Shown here: positions 46,771 through 54,731 of the stretch, one piece after another
How the letters are laid out: every line of letters starts with the position of its first letter
How positions within the stretch are numbered: position 1 is the stretch's first letter
Source of the DNA: Aquipluma nitroreducens
Lineage (GTDB): Bacteria > Bacteroidota > Bacteroidia > Bacteroidales > Prolixibacteraceae
Length of the DNA: 64,000 bases
Assembly (NCBI RefSeq): GCF_009689585.1
Contig: NZ_AP018694.1
Coordinates: 3,611,001 to 3,675,000 of the forward strand
Reading direction: 5' to 3'
Made by a program: the position numbers and the translations under genes
The notes under the pieces: generated by a model
Database searches by the model: none
What the model saw: only the letters and a program-made list of their open reading frames with translations
What the model was told of the DNA's origin: nothing

Positions 46771-47255
46771 TGGTTCAGGAATGAGAGGTATGGAAACATA
46801 TTCTGGTTCGCTGCGATTTGAATTCCCTGGATTCCGGCTTTTTCGGCGGCATCCATATCCGACAGGCTGTCGCCAATAAAGTATGAATCAGGCTTGCTGA
46901 TTCTATATTTGGCCATAAGTTTTTCAATCATTAGCGAATCCGGTTTCCGGCAAAAACATTTTTCAACTTCAGGATGATGAGGGCAAAATGCAATTTCTGT
47001 AATTTCGATGTGGTTTGCCTTGAAGGTCTGAATCAGCTCATCGTGAAGTTTTAGAATGTTATCTTTCGTGTATAGTCCTCGTGAAATACCTCCCTGATTA
47101 CTGACAATAAATAGCAAAAATCCTTCTCGTGCAAGCAGTTGTAAATTCTCGACAACTCCATCAATTAGCGTCAATTGTTCAGTTTCCCAAATGTAATAAT
47201 GCTCGCTGTTGTCGATCAGTACACCGTCCCGATCCAGAAAGATTGCTTTGTTCAT
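46767..47255 (-). CDS. GmhB-like HAD phosphatase
   Basis: A 162-aa HAD-IIIA phosphatase. The nucleophile motif is FLDRDGVLIDN (Asp near residue 8 and 10), then VSNQGGISRGLY, the zinc loop CPHHPEVEKCFCRKP and the acidic motif IGDSLSDMDAAEKAG. This matches D-glycero-D-manno-heptose 1,7-bisphosphate 7-phosphatase of the LPS inner-core heptose pathway, though histidinol-phosphatase relatives share the fold. It overlaps both neighbours by four bases, so it is translationally coupled. Confidence 0.88.
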   Translation of the reverse strand: MNKAIFLDRDGVLIDNSEHYYIWETEQLTLIDGVVENLQLLAREGFLLFIVSNQGGISRGLYTKDNILKLHDELIQTFKANHIEITEIAFCPHHPEVEKCFCRKPDSLMIEKLMAKYRISKPDSYFIGDSLSDMDAAEKAGIQGIQIAANQNMFPYLSFLNQ

Positions 47256-47863
47256 TGTATTAACCTGAAAAGTTTATCAAGAAAACTTTCGAATAGCATT
47301 GGATTAAGTAGTATAGGAAAAATAAACCCAAACAAAGCGCCCAGAAAGTGTGCATCATGTGCCACATTGTCTTTTTGTTTTACACTCATCTGGTATGAAT
47401 AAACCAGATAAAGTCCGGCAAACACAATTCCCGGTATCGGAAGAATTCCAAAGAAATAGATCAAGTTCCAGGGATCGAAGAAAATCGCCGCGAAAAGTAT
47501 GGCTGACACTGCTCCGGAAGCTCCAACTGAGTTGTAAAAGTAGTTGTTGCGGTGTTTTATCAACGCGTAAATGTTTGACACCAGAATGCCTCCAAAGTAA
47601 AGAAGAGCATAATCCAGAATGGCATTATTTCCAAAATTATATTTGAAATAGGCTTCAATAGCTCGACCAAACGAGAACAGCACAATCATGTTTACGAACA
47701 AATGTTCCCAGTTTGCATGAATAAAGGCATGAGTTATCAGTCGGTGATATTCTTTCTTGTGGACAATTTTACTGGCATTAAACTGCAACTGATCCATCAG
47801 TTTAGGCGATTTGAAGGCAGCGTATGAAACAGCTACGGTGATGACAATCAGGATTATAGTCAT
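47252..47863 (-). CDS. Rhomboid-family intramembrane serine protease
   Basis: A 203-aa protein with about six spans. The catalytic Ser116 is in VGASGAVSAILF, the catalytic His172 in HDAHFLGALFGF, and the oxyanion-side motif is FIHANWEHLFVNM near residue 48. It cleaves membrane proteins within the bilayer; targets are unknown. It is coupled to the gmhB-like gene (4-base overlap) and lies 11 bases after holA. Confidence 0.93.
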   Translation of the reverse strand: MTIILIVITVAVSYAAFKSPKLMDQLQFNASKIVHKKEYHRLITHAFIHANWEHLFVNMIVLFSFGRAIEAYFKYNFGNNAILDYALLYFGGILVSNIYALIKHRNNYFYNSVGASGAVSAILFAAIFFDPWNLIYFFGILPIPGIVFAGLYLVYSYQMSVKQKDNVAHDAHFLGALFGFIFPILLNPMLFESFLDKLFRLIQ

Positions 47864-47874
47864 TTTCGAATGGT

Positions 47875-48873
47875 TTAATGTAAAATGCGGTATATCATTT
47901 CTCGTTGAAGGTCGGCTGACGATGCCGAAATATTGCCAAATCCTTTCGATTTCATATCGTATTCACGCAGAATACTTACAATTTCGACCAGTTTTTTGAT
48001 GTTGTAGTTTTTTGCTGCTGCCACATACGTCTTCACGAAAAACGGATGCACCCCAAGCACTGAAGCTACGTTGTTTTGCGATTTATCTTCCAGAAAATGA
48101 TAATTCAGTATTTTCGAAAAGTAGGAGAACAGTGATGAAATTACTACCGGAACCGGATTTGATGATGGATTGGCGCCAAAGTAGTTGATAATGCGGTTTG
48201 CTTTCAGCAGATCGCGATCTCCCAGGGCATTTTGCAATTCGTACACATTAAACTCTTTGCTGATTCCGATATTTTTCTCGATGTGATCAGGCGTGATTTG
48301 AGTTCCAACAGGTAACGAAATAATCAGTTTGTCCAGTTCATTGGCCACTTTACCCAGATCAGCTCCCAGAAATTCCGAGATCATTGCGGCAGCCTGAGGC
48401 GAGATAGTATATTGCTGACTTTTCAGATACGACGAAATCCAGGTGGGCAGTTGATTATCGTATATTTTTTTAGACTCGAATAGCACACCCTTCTGATCCA
48501 ACAGTTTCGGGAATGTTTTTCGTTTGTCGAGTGTTTTGTATTTGTAGTTGATAACCAGAATCGTCGAATTCAGCGGGTTTCTGGCGTAGGTTTCCAACTC
48601 CTCTATCTTCTTGATGTTTTGGGCTTCGCGAACAATAATTACCTGGTAATTGGCCATCATCGGGAAGCGGCGGGCGTTGGCAATGATCGTATGAGGCTCT
48701 GTGTCCTTTCCGTAAAGCACCGTTTGATTAAACCCTTTTTCAGCTTCAGTCAACACATTGTCGGCGATATAATCGCTGATTTTGTCAATGAAATACGTTT
48801 CTTCTCCCATTAAAAAGTAAATGGGGTGGTATATTTTTTTTTGAAGGTTGCTGATTATTTCTTCGAAAGTCAT
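47875..48873 (-). CDS. holA: DNA polymerase III subunit delta
   Basis: A 332-aa clamp-loader subunit with the HolA pattern: PIYFLMGEETYFIDKISDYI at the N-terminus, NARRFPMMANYQVIIVREAQ, then the domain containing LGADLGKVANELDKLIISL, and a C-terminal helical collar domain. It opens the sliding clamp. It lies 14 bases downstream of amn. Confidence 0.92.
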   Translation of the reverse strand: MTFEEIISNLQKKIYHPIYFLMGEETYFIDKISDYIADNVLTEAEKGFNQTVLYGKDTEPHTIIANARRFPMMANYQVIIVREAQNIKKIEELETYARNPLNSTILVINYKYKTLDKRKTFPKLLDQKGVLFESKKIYDNQLPTWISSYLKSQQYTISPQAAAMISEFLGADLGKVANELDKLIISLPVGTQITPDHIEKNIGISKEFNVYELQNALGDRDLLKANRIINYFGANPSSNPVPVVISSLFSYFSKILNYHFLEDKSQNNVASVLGVHPFFVKTYVAAAKNYNIKKLVEIVSILREYDMKSKGFGNISASSADLQREMIYRILH

Positions 48874-48887
48874 TCTCGTTTCAGATG

Positions 48888-49658
48888 TTAAAATTTCAGG
48901 TGTTTAACCGATTCTCCGTTGTTTTTGATTTCAAGCAAAGCGTCAATACCGATTTCCAGATGTTCATGTACAAAGTTGTTCGTTACAACCTGATCGCTTG
49001 CTTCTGTTTTTACGCCTGTCGAAATCATGGGTTGGTCTGAAACGAGTAACAATGCTCCTGAAGGGATCTGGTTGTAGAATCCAACAGTAAAGATGGTTGC
49101 CGTTTCCATGTCGATAGCCATTGCCCTCGATTTTTCGAGGTATTTTTTGAAACGTTCGTCGTATTCCCAAACACGTTTGTTGGTAGTATAAACAACCCCG
49201 GTGTAATAATCGTGTTTCCGGTTTCGAATGGCTGTTGAAACAGCTCGTTGAAGATTAAATGCGGGAAGCGCCGGGATTTCAGGAGGAAGATAATCGTTGG
49301 AAGTACCTTCGCTGCGGATAGCTGCTATGGGTAAAATATAATCTCCAAGTTGGTTTTTAGCTTTCAACCCGCCACATTTTCCCAGGAATAGAACTGCTTT
49401 TGGATGTACAGCGCTCAATAAATCCATCATGGTCGCAGCATTAGGGCTTCCCATCCCAAAGTTGATAATGGTGATTCCTTCGGCACTGGCATTGGGCATG
49501 TTTTTGTTTTCACCAATCACCGGAACTCCGAATTTTTTGGCAAACATATCCACATACATGTGAAAATTGGTTAACAGAATCAGATCATCAAATTGATCCA
49601 ACGGCCTTCCGGTATACCGTGGAAGCCAGTTTTCTACAATTTCTTCTTTTGTCTTCAT
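48888..49658 (-). CDS. amn: AMP nucleosidase
   Basis: A 256-aa enzyme of the PNP/UDP phosphorylase fold that hydrolyses AMP to adenine and ribose 5-phosphate. Motifs are WLPRYTGRPLDQFDD at the N-terminus, INFGMGSPNAATMMDLL, LFLGKCGGLK, AIDMETATIFTVGF and LLVSDQPM. The short form without the E. coli N-terminal domain is the usual Bacteroidota version. It is the first gene of the amn-holA-rhomboid-gmhB unit. Confidence 0.93.
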   Translation of the reverse strand: MKTKEEIVENWLPRYTGRPLDQFDDLILLTNFHMYVDMFAKKFGVPVIGENKNMPNASAEGITIINFGMGSPNAATMMDLLSAVHPKAVLFLGKCGGLKAKNQLGDYILPIAAIRSEGTSNDYLPPEIPALPAFNLQRAVSTAIRNRKHDYYTGVVYTTNKRVWEYDERFKKYLEKSRAMAIDMETATIFTVGFYNQIPSGALLLVSDQPMISTGVKTEASDQVVTNNFVHEHLEIGIDALLEIKNNGESVKHLKF

Positions 49659-49669
49659 AAAAAGTGTCT

Positions 49670-49746
49670 AAAGTTCGGAGTTCGGAGTGTCCAGAGTTAC
49701 ATCCGAAGGAACTTTAGTTCACTTCGAACTTCTTTCTCCGAACTTT
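49670..49746. repeat. Imperfect palindromic repeat upstream of amn
   Basis: AAAGTTCGGAGTTCGGAGTG (49670-49689) is imperfectly inverted by CACTTCGAACT (49720-49730) and CTCCGAACTTT (49736-49746), with a 5-base insertion in the right arm. The arms are built from repeats of a TTCGGAG/CTCCGAA unit. It looks like a REP-type interspersed palindrome between the divergent amn and HSDR_N-type genes. Confidence 0.6.
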
Positions 49747-49803
49747 TATTCGTTATTTTGATTTCGGATTTAACACAAAAATACAAACTTTGTTGGCATC
49801 GTC

Positions 49804-50256
49804 ATGCAAAAACTGAATTTGCCCGAATATTCTTTCAGAATTAAAACGACGGAAGGTAAATCATTTATTTTTGATTCGCTTCGAAAGAAATTTGTACGCC
49901 TTACTCCTGAAGAATGGGTTCGTCAGAATTTTGTTCAATTTTTGATTGCGGAGAAGAAATACTCAGTTGCGTTAATCGCTGTTGAGGCCGGCGTAAAAGT
50001 GAATAATAATCCGCAACGAGCCGATCTTGTTATATACAATCGTTCAGGAAATCCGTTACTGGTGGCTGAATTCAAGGCTCCTGAAGTGAAAATTAATCAG
50101 CAGACTTTTGACCAGATTGTGCGATACAACATGCAGCTCAAAGTACCTTTCCTGATTGTGAGTAATGGGTTGCAACACTTTTGTTGCCAAATCAATTACG
50201 CTGATAATTCGTATGCATTTCTTCCTGAAATCCCTGAATTTGCTGAGATCATTTAA
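49804..50256 (+). CDS. Stand-alone HSDR_N-type (PD-(D/E)xK-like) protein
   Basis: A 150-aa protein matching the N-terminal domain of type I restriction enzyme R subunits (HSDR_N_2). The nuclease-like core Asp74, Glu89 and Lys91 is in ADLVIYNRSGNPLLVAEFKA. No helicase motor, methylase or specificity subunit is nearby, so it is not a restriction system. A short single-domain form next to holA or amn is common in Bacteroidota, as I recall; the role is unknown. Confidence 0.85.
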   Translation: MQKLNLPEYSFRIKTTEGKSFIFDSLRKKFVRLTPEEWVRQNFVQFLIAEKKYSVALIAVEAGVKVNNNPQRADLVIYNRSGNPLLVAEFKAPEVKINQQTFDQIVRYNMQLKVPFLIVSNGLQHFCCQINYADNSYAFLPEIPEFAEII

Positions 50257-50294
50257 AATGAGTATCGTTTTTTTCCCTGAGACTTTAAGAAAAG

Positions 50295-50500
50295 CGACTG
50301 GCCTCGTCCGGTAAGCCGAAAAACAAGTGAAGTCGGCGTTAAAAAATCTTTTCTGTTTGAGCCGCAGGCGAGTTTAAAAGATTTTAGCCGTTGAGCGCTA
50401 GTTTTTCGAGCGAAGCGGAGGCAGCCTTGACTTTTTTTGAATCCTTTTTTGTGTTAAGACAAAAAAGGATTTAGGGCTTGGGGCAAAGCCCCAATTGTAG
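50295..50500. repeat. Structured intergenic repeat between convergent genes
   Basis: Nested inverted repeats fill the gap: AAAATCTTTT (50343-50352) with AAAAGATTTT (50376-50385); a perfect ATCCTTTTTTGT (50441-50452) with ACAAAAAAGGAT (50459-50470); and TTGGGGC/GCCCCAA (50478-50494). Similar Cys/Leu/Phe-rich spurious frames around GCCTTGACTTTTTTT occur in many Bacteroidota genomes, as I recall. The last two hairpins could also end both convergent genes. Confidence 0.6.
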
Positions 50501-50541
50501 ATTCAATTTAGGTGCGCAAACGGATATTCATTTATTTAATT

Positions 50542-52185
50542 CTAAGCTTGCTTCTGAAGTATCATTCCCATACGGGCTAATGCCAGATCGAAAGTTGGTA
50601 CGATATTGTTTGGGCCAATTAATGCCGGAACGCCTCCTTTTTCAAGTTCTTCAAATACCTCAGGCTGAACTCCCGAGAGAATAATTTGTATCCGTCTTGA
50701 TTTCAGATCCTTGATGGTTGCTTTCAGGTTTCGGAGGCCGGTACCATCGATGAACGGAACATGCCGCATTCGGATAATGACCACTTTCGAAGTGTGACTA
50801 ATGTCTTTCAGTGTTTCTTCGTAACGGCGTGCGGCTGCAAAAAAGAATGGCCCGCTGATTTCAAAAATTTCAACTCCTTTCGGGATGTCGGCATAATTTT
50901 CCAAAGTATCCGATTCGGTTTCCAGCGGAATTACCTTGCTCAGGTTCGACATGCGCTGCATAAACAATAATGACGATAGTACAACGCCAACTTCAATGGC
51001 AACAGTTAAATCGACAAATACAGTTAAAATAAACGTGCTGAGAAGTATAAAGATGTCGTATTTGTGACCTTTCAGAATTGAGTAGAACGACTTCATTTCG
51101 CTCATGTTGTAGGAAACAACGATCAGAATTCCGGCCAGACATGGCATTGGAATCAATAACGCCCATTTCCCGAAAACCAACATGATTAATAATAGCGTTA
51201 CTGCGTGAATAATACCTGCGATTGGTGTGCGTCCGTTATTTTTGACATTTGTCGCAGTTCGTGCAATGGCTCCGGTAGCAGGAATTCCGCCAAAGAATGG
51301 TGTGACAATATTGGCAACTCCCTGTGCAATCAACTCGGTATTCGAGCGGTGATTACTACCGATCATCCCATCGGCAACAACAGCCGAGAGCAGCGACTCA
51401 ATAGCCCCAAGCAAGGCAATGGTTAATGCAGGTTGCATATATTGTCCCAACTGATCGAAATGGATTGATGGGATTGTAATCGCGAATTTATTGGGAATAG
51501 AGCCAAATACACTTTCGATCGTATTCACCTGAAGACCAAATACGGCAACGATCGCCGTCATCACAATAATGGCGATGAACGATCCTGGAACTTTAGGGAT
51601 TAGTCGTCCGGAAAATACAGTTATGATAATGGTTCCAATCGTAATTAATACAGCCGAAAGATTGAAATTCTGCATCTGGTGAAAATAAATTTCCCATTTG
51701 GCTACGAATTCAGCAGGAAGCTTGTCGATGGGTAAACCCATTGCATCTTTGATTTGGGTGGAAAAGATGACCAATGCAATACCGCTCGTGAAGCCAACAA
51801 TCAACGGATGTGGGAAAAATTTCAGGATAGATCCCAATCGCAGTAATCCAAAAGTGATTAGCATTATTCCGGCCATGATGGTCGAAATAATCAGTCCATC
51901 GAACCCGTATTTTTGGAGAATTCCGTAAACAATAACGATAAAAGCTCCGGTAGGACCGCCAATCTGAACACGGCTTCCGCCCAGTAATGAGATGATAAAC
52001 CCGGCAACCACTGCAGTAATGATGCCCTTTTCAGGAGAAACCCCGGAAGCTACGGCAAAAGCAATCGCTAATGGCAACGCTACAATTCCAACGATAATTC
52101 CGGCAAAAATGTCGTTGGTTATATTTTTTGTCAGCAGGCCCTTCTTAAACAGGCTCCATGTTTTAGGAAGAAAAATTGGCTCCAT
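50542..52185 (-). CDS. SulP-family anion transporter with STAS domain
   Basis: A 547-aa permease with about 12-14 spans. The Sulp signature IVALPLAIAFAVASGVSPE (about residues 34-52), GGPTGAFIVIVYGI and PLIVGFTSGIALVIF are present. A cytosolic STAS domain occupies about residues 440-547 (VVIIRMRHVPFIDGTGL). The family carries sulfate, bicarbonate or other anions; with no carbonic anhydrase or sulfate genes nearby the substrate is not decided. Confidence 0.93.
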   Translation of the reverse strand: MEPIFLPKTWSLFKKGLLTKNITNDIFAGIIVGIVALPLAIAFAVASGVSPEKGIITAVVAGFIISLLGGSRVQIGGPTGAFIVIVYGILQKYGFDGLIISTIMAGIMLITFGLLRLGSILKFFPHPLIVGFTSGIALVIFSTQIKDAMGLPIDKLPAEFVAKWEIYFHQMQNFNLSAVLITIGTIIITVFSGRLIPKVPGSFIAIIVMTAIVAVFGLQVNTIESVFGSIPNKFAITIPSIHFDQLGQYMQPALTIALLGAIESLLSAVVADGMIGSNHRSNTELIAQGVANIVTPFFGGIPATGAIARTATNVKNNGRTPIAGIIHAVTLLLIMLVFGKWALLIPMPCLAGILIVVSYNMSEMKSFYSILKGHKYDIFILLSTFILTVFVDLTVAIEVGVVLSSLLFMQRMSNLSKVIPLETESDTLENYADIPKGVEIFEISGPFFFAAARRYEETLKDISHTSKVVIIRMRHVPFIDGTGLRNLKATIKDLKSRRIQIILSGVQPEVFEELEKGGVPALIGPNNIVPTFDLALARMGMILQKQA

Positions 52186-52676
52186 TCCGTTCAGATTTTT
52201 GAAGGTGCAAATGTAAGTTCTAATCCAAATGTTTCGGTTGAATCGAATATTTTTTTGAGGTTTCTAAAGACAATGTTAATTGGAATCCAAGTAATAGCAG
52301 AGGAGATTGATCCAAAGTCAAGATTATTGTAAGTTTCTTCATTCTGAATTTATTTAAGAGTTTGACAATCAGTGTGTATATATCCTGAAGAACCAAATTT
52401 AAACTACTTTTGGCAGGTCTTTAGTTTAGTCTTTTTGAAACAACATGAATAAATTGGGAAAATTCAATTGAAAATACTTTAATTTCTTTTGGGTTTTATC
52501 TTTTATCTTTTATCTTTTATCTTTTTTTGAATTTGCTGCAACCTTATCCAACAAATCAATGTCTTACCGATAAATATTCTTTAACAAATCCGTCAATCCC
52601 GATTTCCGATGAAAAATATCTGATAGTTTGTTCCGGAGTAATTTTAAGACCCAACAATTATAATAAATCAATAGAG
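52186..52676. other. AT-rich non-coding gap with a short tandem repeat
   Basis: This stretch separates the SulP gene (minus) from a secreted hydrolase (plus). It is clearly AT-richer than the neighbours and contains four copies of TTTTATC in tandem (52494-52521), followed by a T-run. The reading frame of the hydrolase continues back to a TTG at 52527, but that part looks non-coding. Confidence 0.5.
52494..52521 (+). repeat. Tandem heptanucleotide repeat (TTTTATC)4
   Basis: Four exact copies of TTTTATC lie about 155 bases before the hydrolase ATG. Seven-base units can gain or lose copies by slippage and so change promoter spacing; that effect is not shown here. Confidence 0.85.
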
Positions 52677-53618
52677 ATGAGATCAATAATAACGCTTGTA
52701 TTTATTACTTTTTTTTCAATAACATTAGCTTTTTCGCAGTCTTCTGAACGAAAATTTGTATCCATTAATAATAAGCAAATGTCATATATAACTTTTGGAC
52801 TTGAAGCAAGAAAAGCCAACGAGCCAGTTTTCGTTTTTGAAAGCGGACTTGGTTCGGGCGGTGGAAGCTATGGAAGTTTGTTCCCTTTCGTTCAAAATAA
52901 ATTTGCAGGGTTAGTTTATGACAGAAATGGAATTGGAGAATCAGAAATCGACACTTCCGTAAAAACAGATGCTGATGTCGTAAAAAGACTCCACGATTTG
53001 TTAAAAACTTTAAAAATAAGTCCGCCATATTTATTAGTTGGACATTCGATTGGTGGACCATTTATACGTTTGTATGCCTCAATATATCCAAATGAAATAT
53101 GTGGTTTATTTTTCATAGATCCAACAGATTTTCTGCTTACAAAAGAAGAGGACAATAAGGTGAAAATAAACACATTAAGCTCAACTGGTTATCAGGAACT
53201 ATTAATGATATACTTTAAAAATATCATAAATGACACATCAACGTCAGATGGTTTTAGAAATGAAGCTAAAAGAGAACTGAATGAAAGTTCACCAATCTTC
53301 TTTAAGAATTATTCATCCTTGCAACCTCTTCAAGACATTCCCATAACGGTAATGATTGCATATTACAAGCATATTGAGCATTATGAAACGGAAATGAATG
53401 AAAATCTGAAATTGGGTATCAATCTAATCCCTTGGTGGAAAGAGTTGGATGAATTAAGAATAAAACATTATGCGGAAATGATAAAGAACAACCGAGATAG
53501 TCGGATTATTTTGTTGCCGCGTTACAGCCACGGAATTCACCAGCAAGACCCCAAACTTGTAGCGGAAGCTTTAATTGACACTTATGAAAACTGTATTACT
53601 GCCTTGAAGAACAAATAA
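52677..53618 (+). CDS. Secreted alpha/beta-hydrolase
   Basis: A 313-aa hydrolase with a signal peptide (about residues 1-20, ending LAFSQ). The oxyanion motif is VFESGLGSGGGS, the nucleophile elbow is VGHSIGGPFIRLY (Ser about 123), and the His is in YSHGIHQQDP near the C-terminus. I chose the ATG at 52677 because it begins the signal peptide. The gene is AT-richer than its neighbours, with many ATA and AAA codons, and sits in an AT-rich patch, so it may have been acquired. The substrate is unknown. Confidence 0.8.
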   Translation: MRSIITLVFITFFSITLAFSQSSERKFVSINNKQMSYITFGLEARKANEPVFVFESGLGSGGGSYGSLFPFVQNKFAGLVYDRNGIGESEIDTSVKTDADVVKRLHDLLKTLKISPPYLLVGHSIGGPFIRLYASIYPNEICGLFFIDPTDFLLTKEEDNKVKINTLSSTGYQELLMIYFKNIINDTSTSDGFRNEAKRELNESSPIFFKNYSSLQPLQDIPITVMIAYYKHIEHYETEMNENLKLGINLIPWWKELDELRIKHYAEMIKNNRDSRIILLPRYSHGIHQQDPKLVAEALIDTYENCITALKNK

Positions 53619-53712
53619 AAAAATACCGGTGACAAAAGGCATACTGCAAGGTTGGCGGACGGAATAACAAAAAACTGTTGTACTGCTATCAAATATCGGG
53701 CTCGATGTAATC

Positions 53713-53823
53713 CTATTGGCTTTTAGTTGGTAGCTTCATCATCAGTTCTTTAATCGACTTCAGTTGATCATCAGGTACTTATTGAATACCAACACTGCGG
53801 TAAGCCTCAATATTAGCGGTCAT
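53713..53823 (-). pseudogene. Remnant of a small gene with an internal stop
   Basis: On the minus strand an ATG at 53823 opens MTANIEAYRSVGIQ, then a TAA, and the same frame continues VPDDQLKSIKELMMKLPTKSQ to a TAG at 53713. The two halves read as one small helical protein broken by one stop codon. I do not recognise the family. It lies in the AT-rich patch beside the secreted hydrolase. A chance open frame cannot be excluded. Confidence 0.35.
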
Positions 53824-53880
53824 TGTAAGTGCGTAACACAAACATACATTTTCAAGTTTCGCGACTAAAAATACCAGGCC

Positions 53881-54585
53881 TCAATAGAATTTCGACATTT
53901 CGATCAGTGCCTTTGTTTTTAATACGCTGATTCTCTTTCCATTGATCCCGATAATTTCTTCTTTTTTGAATTCCTGAAGCAGTCGAACCAGGGTTTCTGT
54001 TGCCGTTCCAACCATATTGGCCAAATCTTCGCGCGACAATACGATCTCAACCAAATCTGATTTGTCTTTTCTTCTGAATTTTTCTGAAAGGATCAAAAGA
54101 GTTAGTGCCAATCGTTCCCGAACGGACATGTGGGCAAAGATCATTACGCTGTTTACCATTACGCCAAACTCATGGCTTAAGCTGGATAAAAGGCAGCTCA
54201 TCAGGGCGTTCGATTCATTTGTGGCTTTTAGAAATACTTCTTTTGGTAAAAATCCCAAACTCGAAGTTTCAACGGCTGCAATTGAATCGGGATAAGGTTC
54301 GTTACACAATAAAGCCGAGTATCCAAGCAATTCACCTTCCGAGCAAAGCGATAAAATGTGTTCTTTTCCGGCATGATCGGTTTTGTATTTTTTCACCAAT
54401 CCTTCTTTTAAGTAATAAATTCCGGCTGAATACGAACCTTCCAGAAATATGGGCTGTCCTTTCTTGTAGGTTCGGTCAATCATCTGGCTTTCCAGGAACA
54501 GCCTTAAATCGGATGGGATATTTTTAAAGATTGAATCACTCTTCGACGTAAATTTTTCAAGGTGAATTAGATCGTTTGTTTCCAT
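53881..54585 (-). CDS. Crp/Fnr-family transcriptional regulator
   Basis: A 234-aa regulator with an N-terminal cyclic-nucleotide-binding-like barrel (about residues 18-130, GQPIFLEGSYSAGIYYLKEG) and a C-terminal Crp-type helix-turn-helix (LSREDLANMVGTATETLVRL, about 180-199). The N-terminal four-cysteine cluster of true FNR is missing, so direct [4Fe-4S] oxygen sensing by that mechanism is unlikely. I chose the ATG at 54585; a TTG at 54594 is in frame. It is divergent from the Ehr-like operon and is its most likely local regulator. Confidence 0.9.
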   Translation of the reverse strand: METNDLIHLEKFTSKSDSIFKNIPSDLRLFLESQMIDRTYKKGQPIFLEGSYSAGIYYLKEGLVKKYKTDHAGKEHILSLCSEGELLGYSALLCNEPYPDSIAAVETSSLGFLPKEVFLKATNESNALMSCLLSSLSHEFGVMVNSVMIFAHMSVRERLALTLLILSEKFRRKDKSDLVEIVLSREDLANMVGTATETLVRLLQEFKKEEIIGINGKRISVLKTKALIEMSKFY

Positions 54586-54632
54586 GTTCTTCAATTAATT
54601 GATCAAATATAGGGATAAAGTCAACGTATTAC

Positions 54633-54646
54633 TTGACTATTATCAA
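54633..54646. promoter_or_regulatory. FNR/CRP-like palindrome between the regulator and the Ehr-like operon
   Basis: TTGACTATTATCAA differs from the FNR consensus TTGAT-N4-ATCAA at one base. It lies 86 bases before the first ATG of the operon and about 60-65 bases upstream of a plausible start site after the -7-like TTACTTTG at 54691-54698. A second TTGATCAA is at 54599-54606, next to the regulator start. Binding by the adjacent regulator is an inference. Confidence 0.55.
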
Positions 54647-54731
54647 ATTATTCGATGATCAGATTCAAATTAACAACCTTAATTATTGCCTTACTTTGCA
54701 AGCCGAAACAATGTAAATTCAAAAGACAAAA

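Noticed and set aside
49804-50256. Part of a type I restriction-modification system
   Set aside because: Only the small N-terminal nuclease-like domain is present; no motor, methylase or specificity gene adjoins.
53619-53712. Integron attC-like site after the secreted hydrolase
   Set aside because: Some short inverted stretches are present, but I found no paired core sites, integrase or cassette array.
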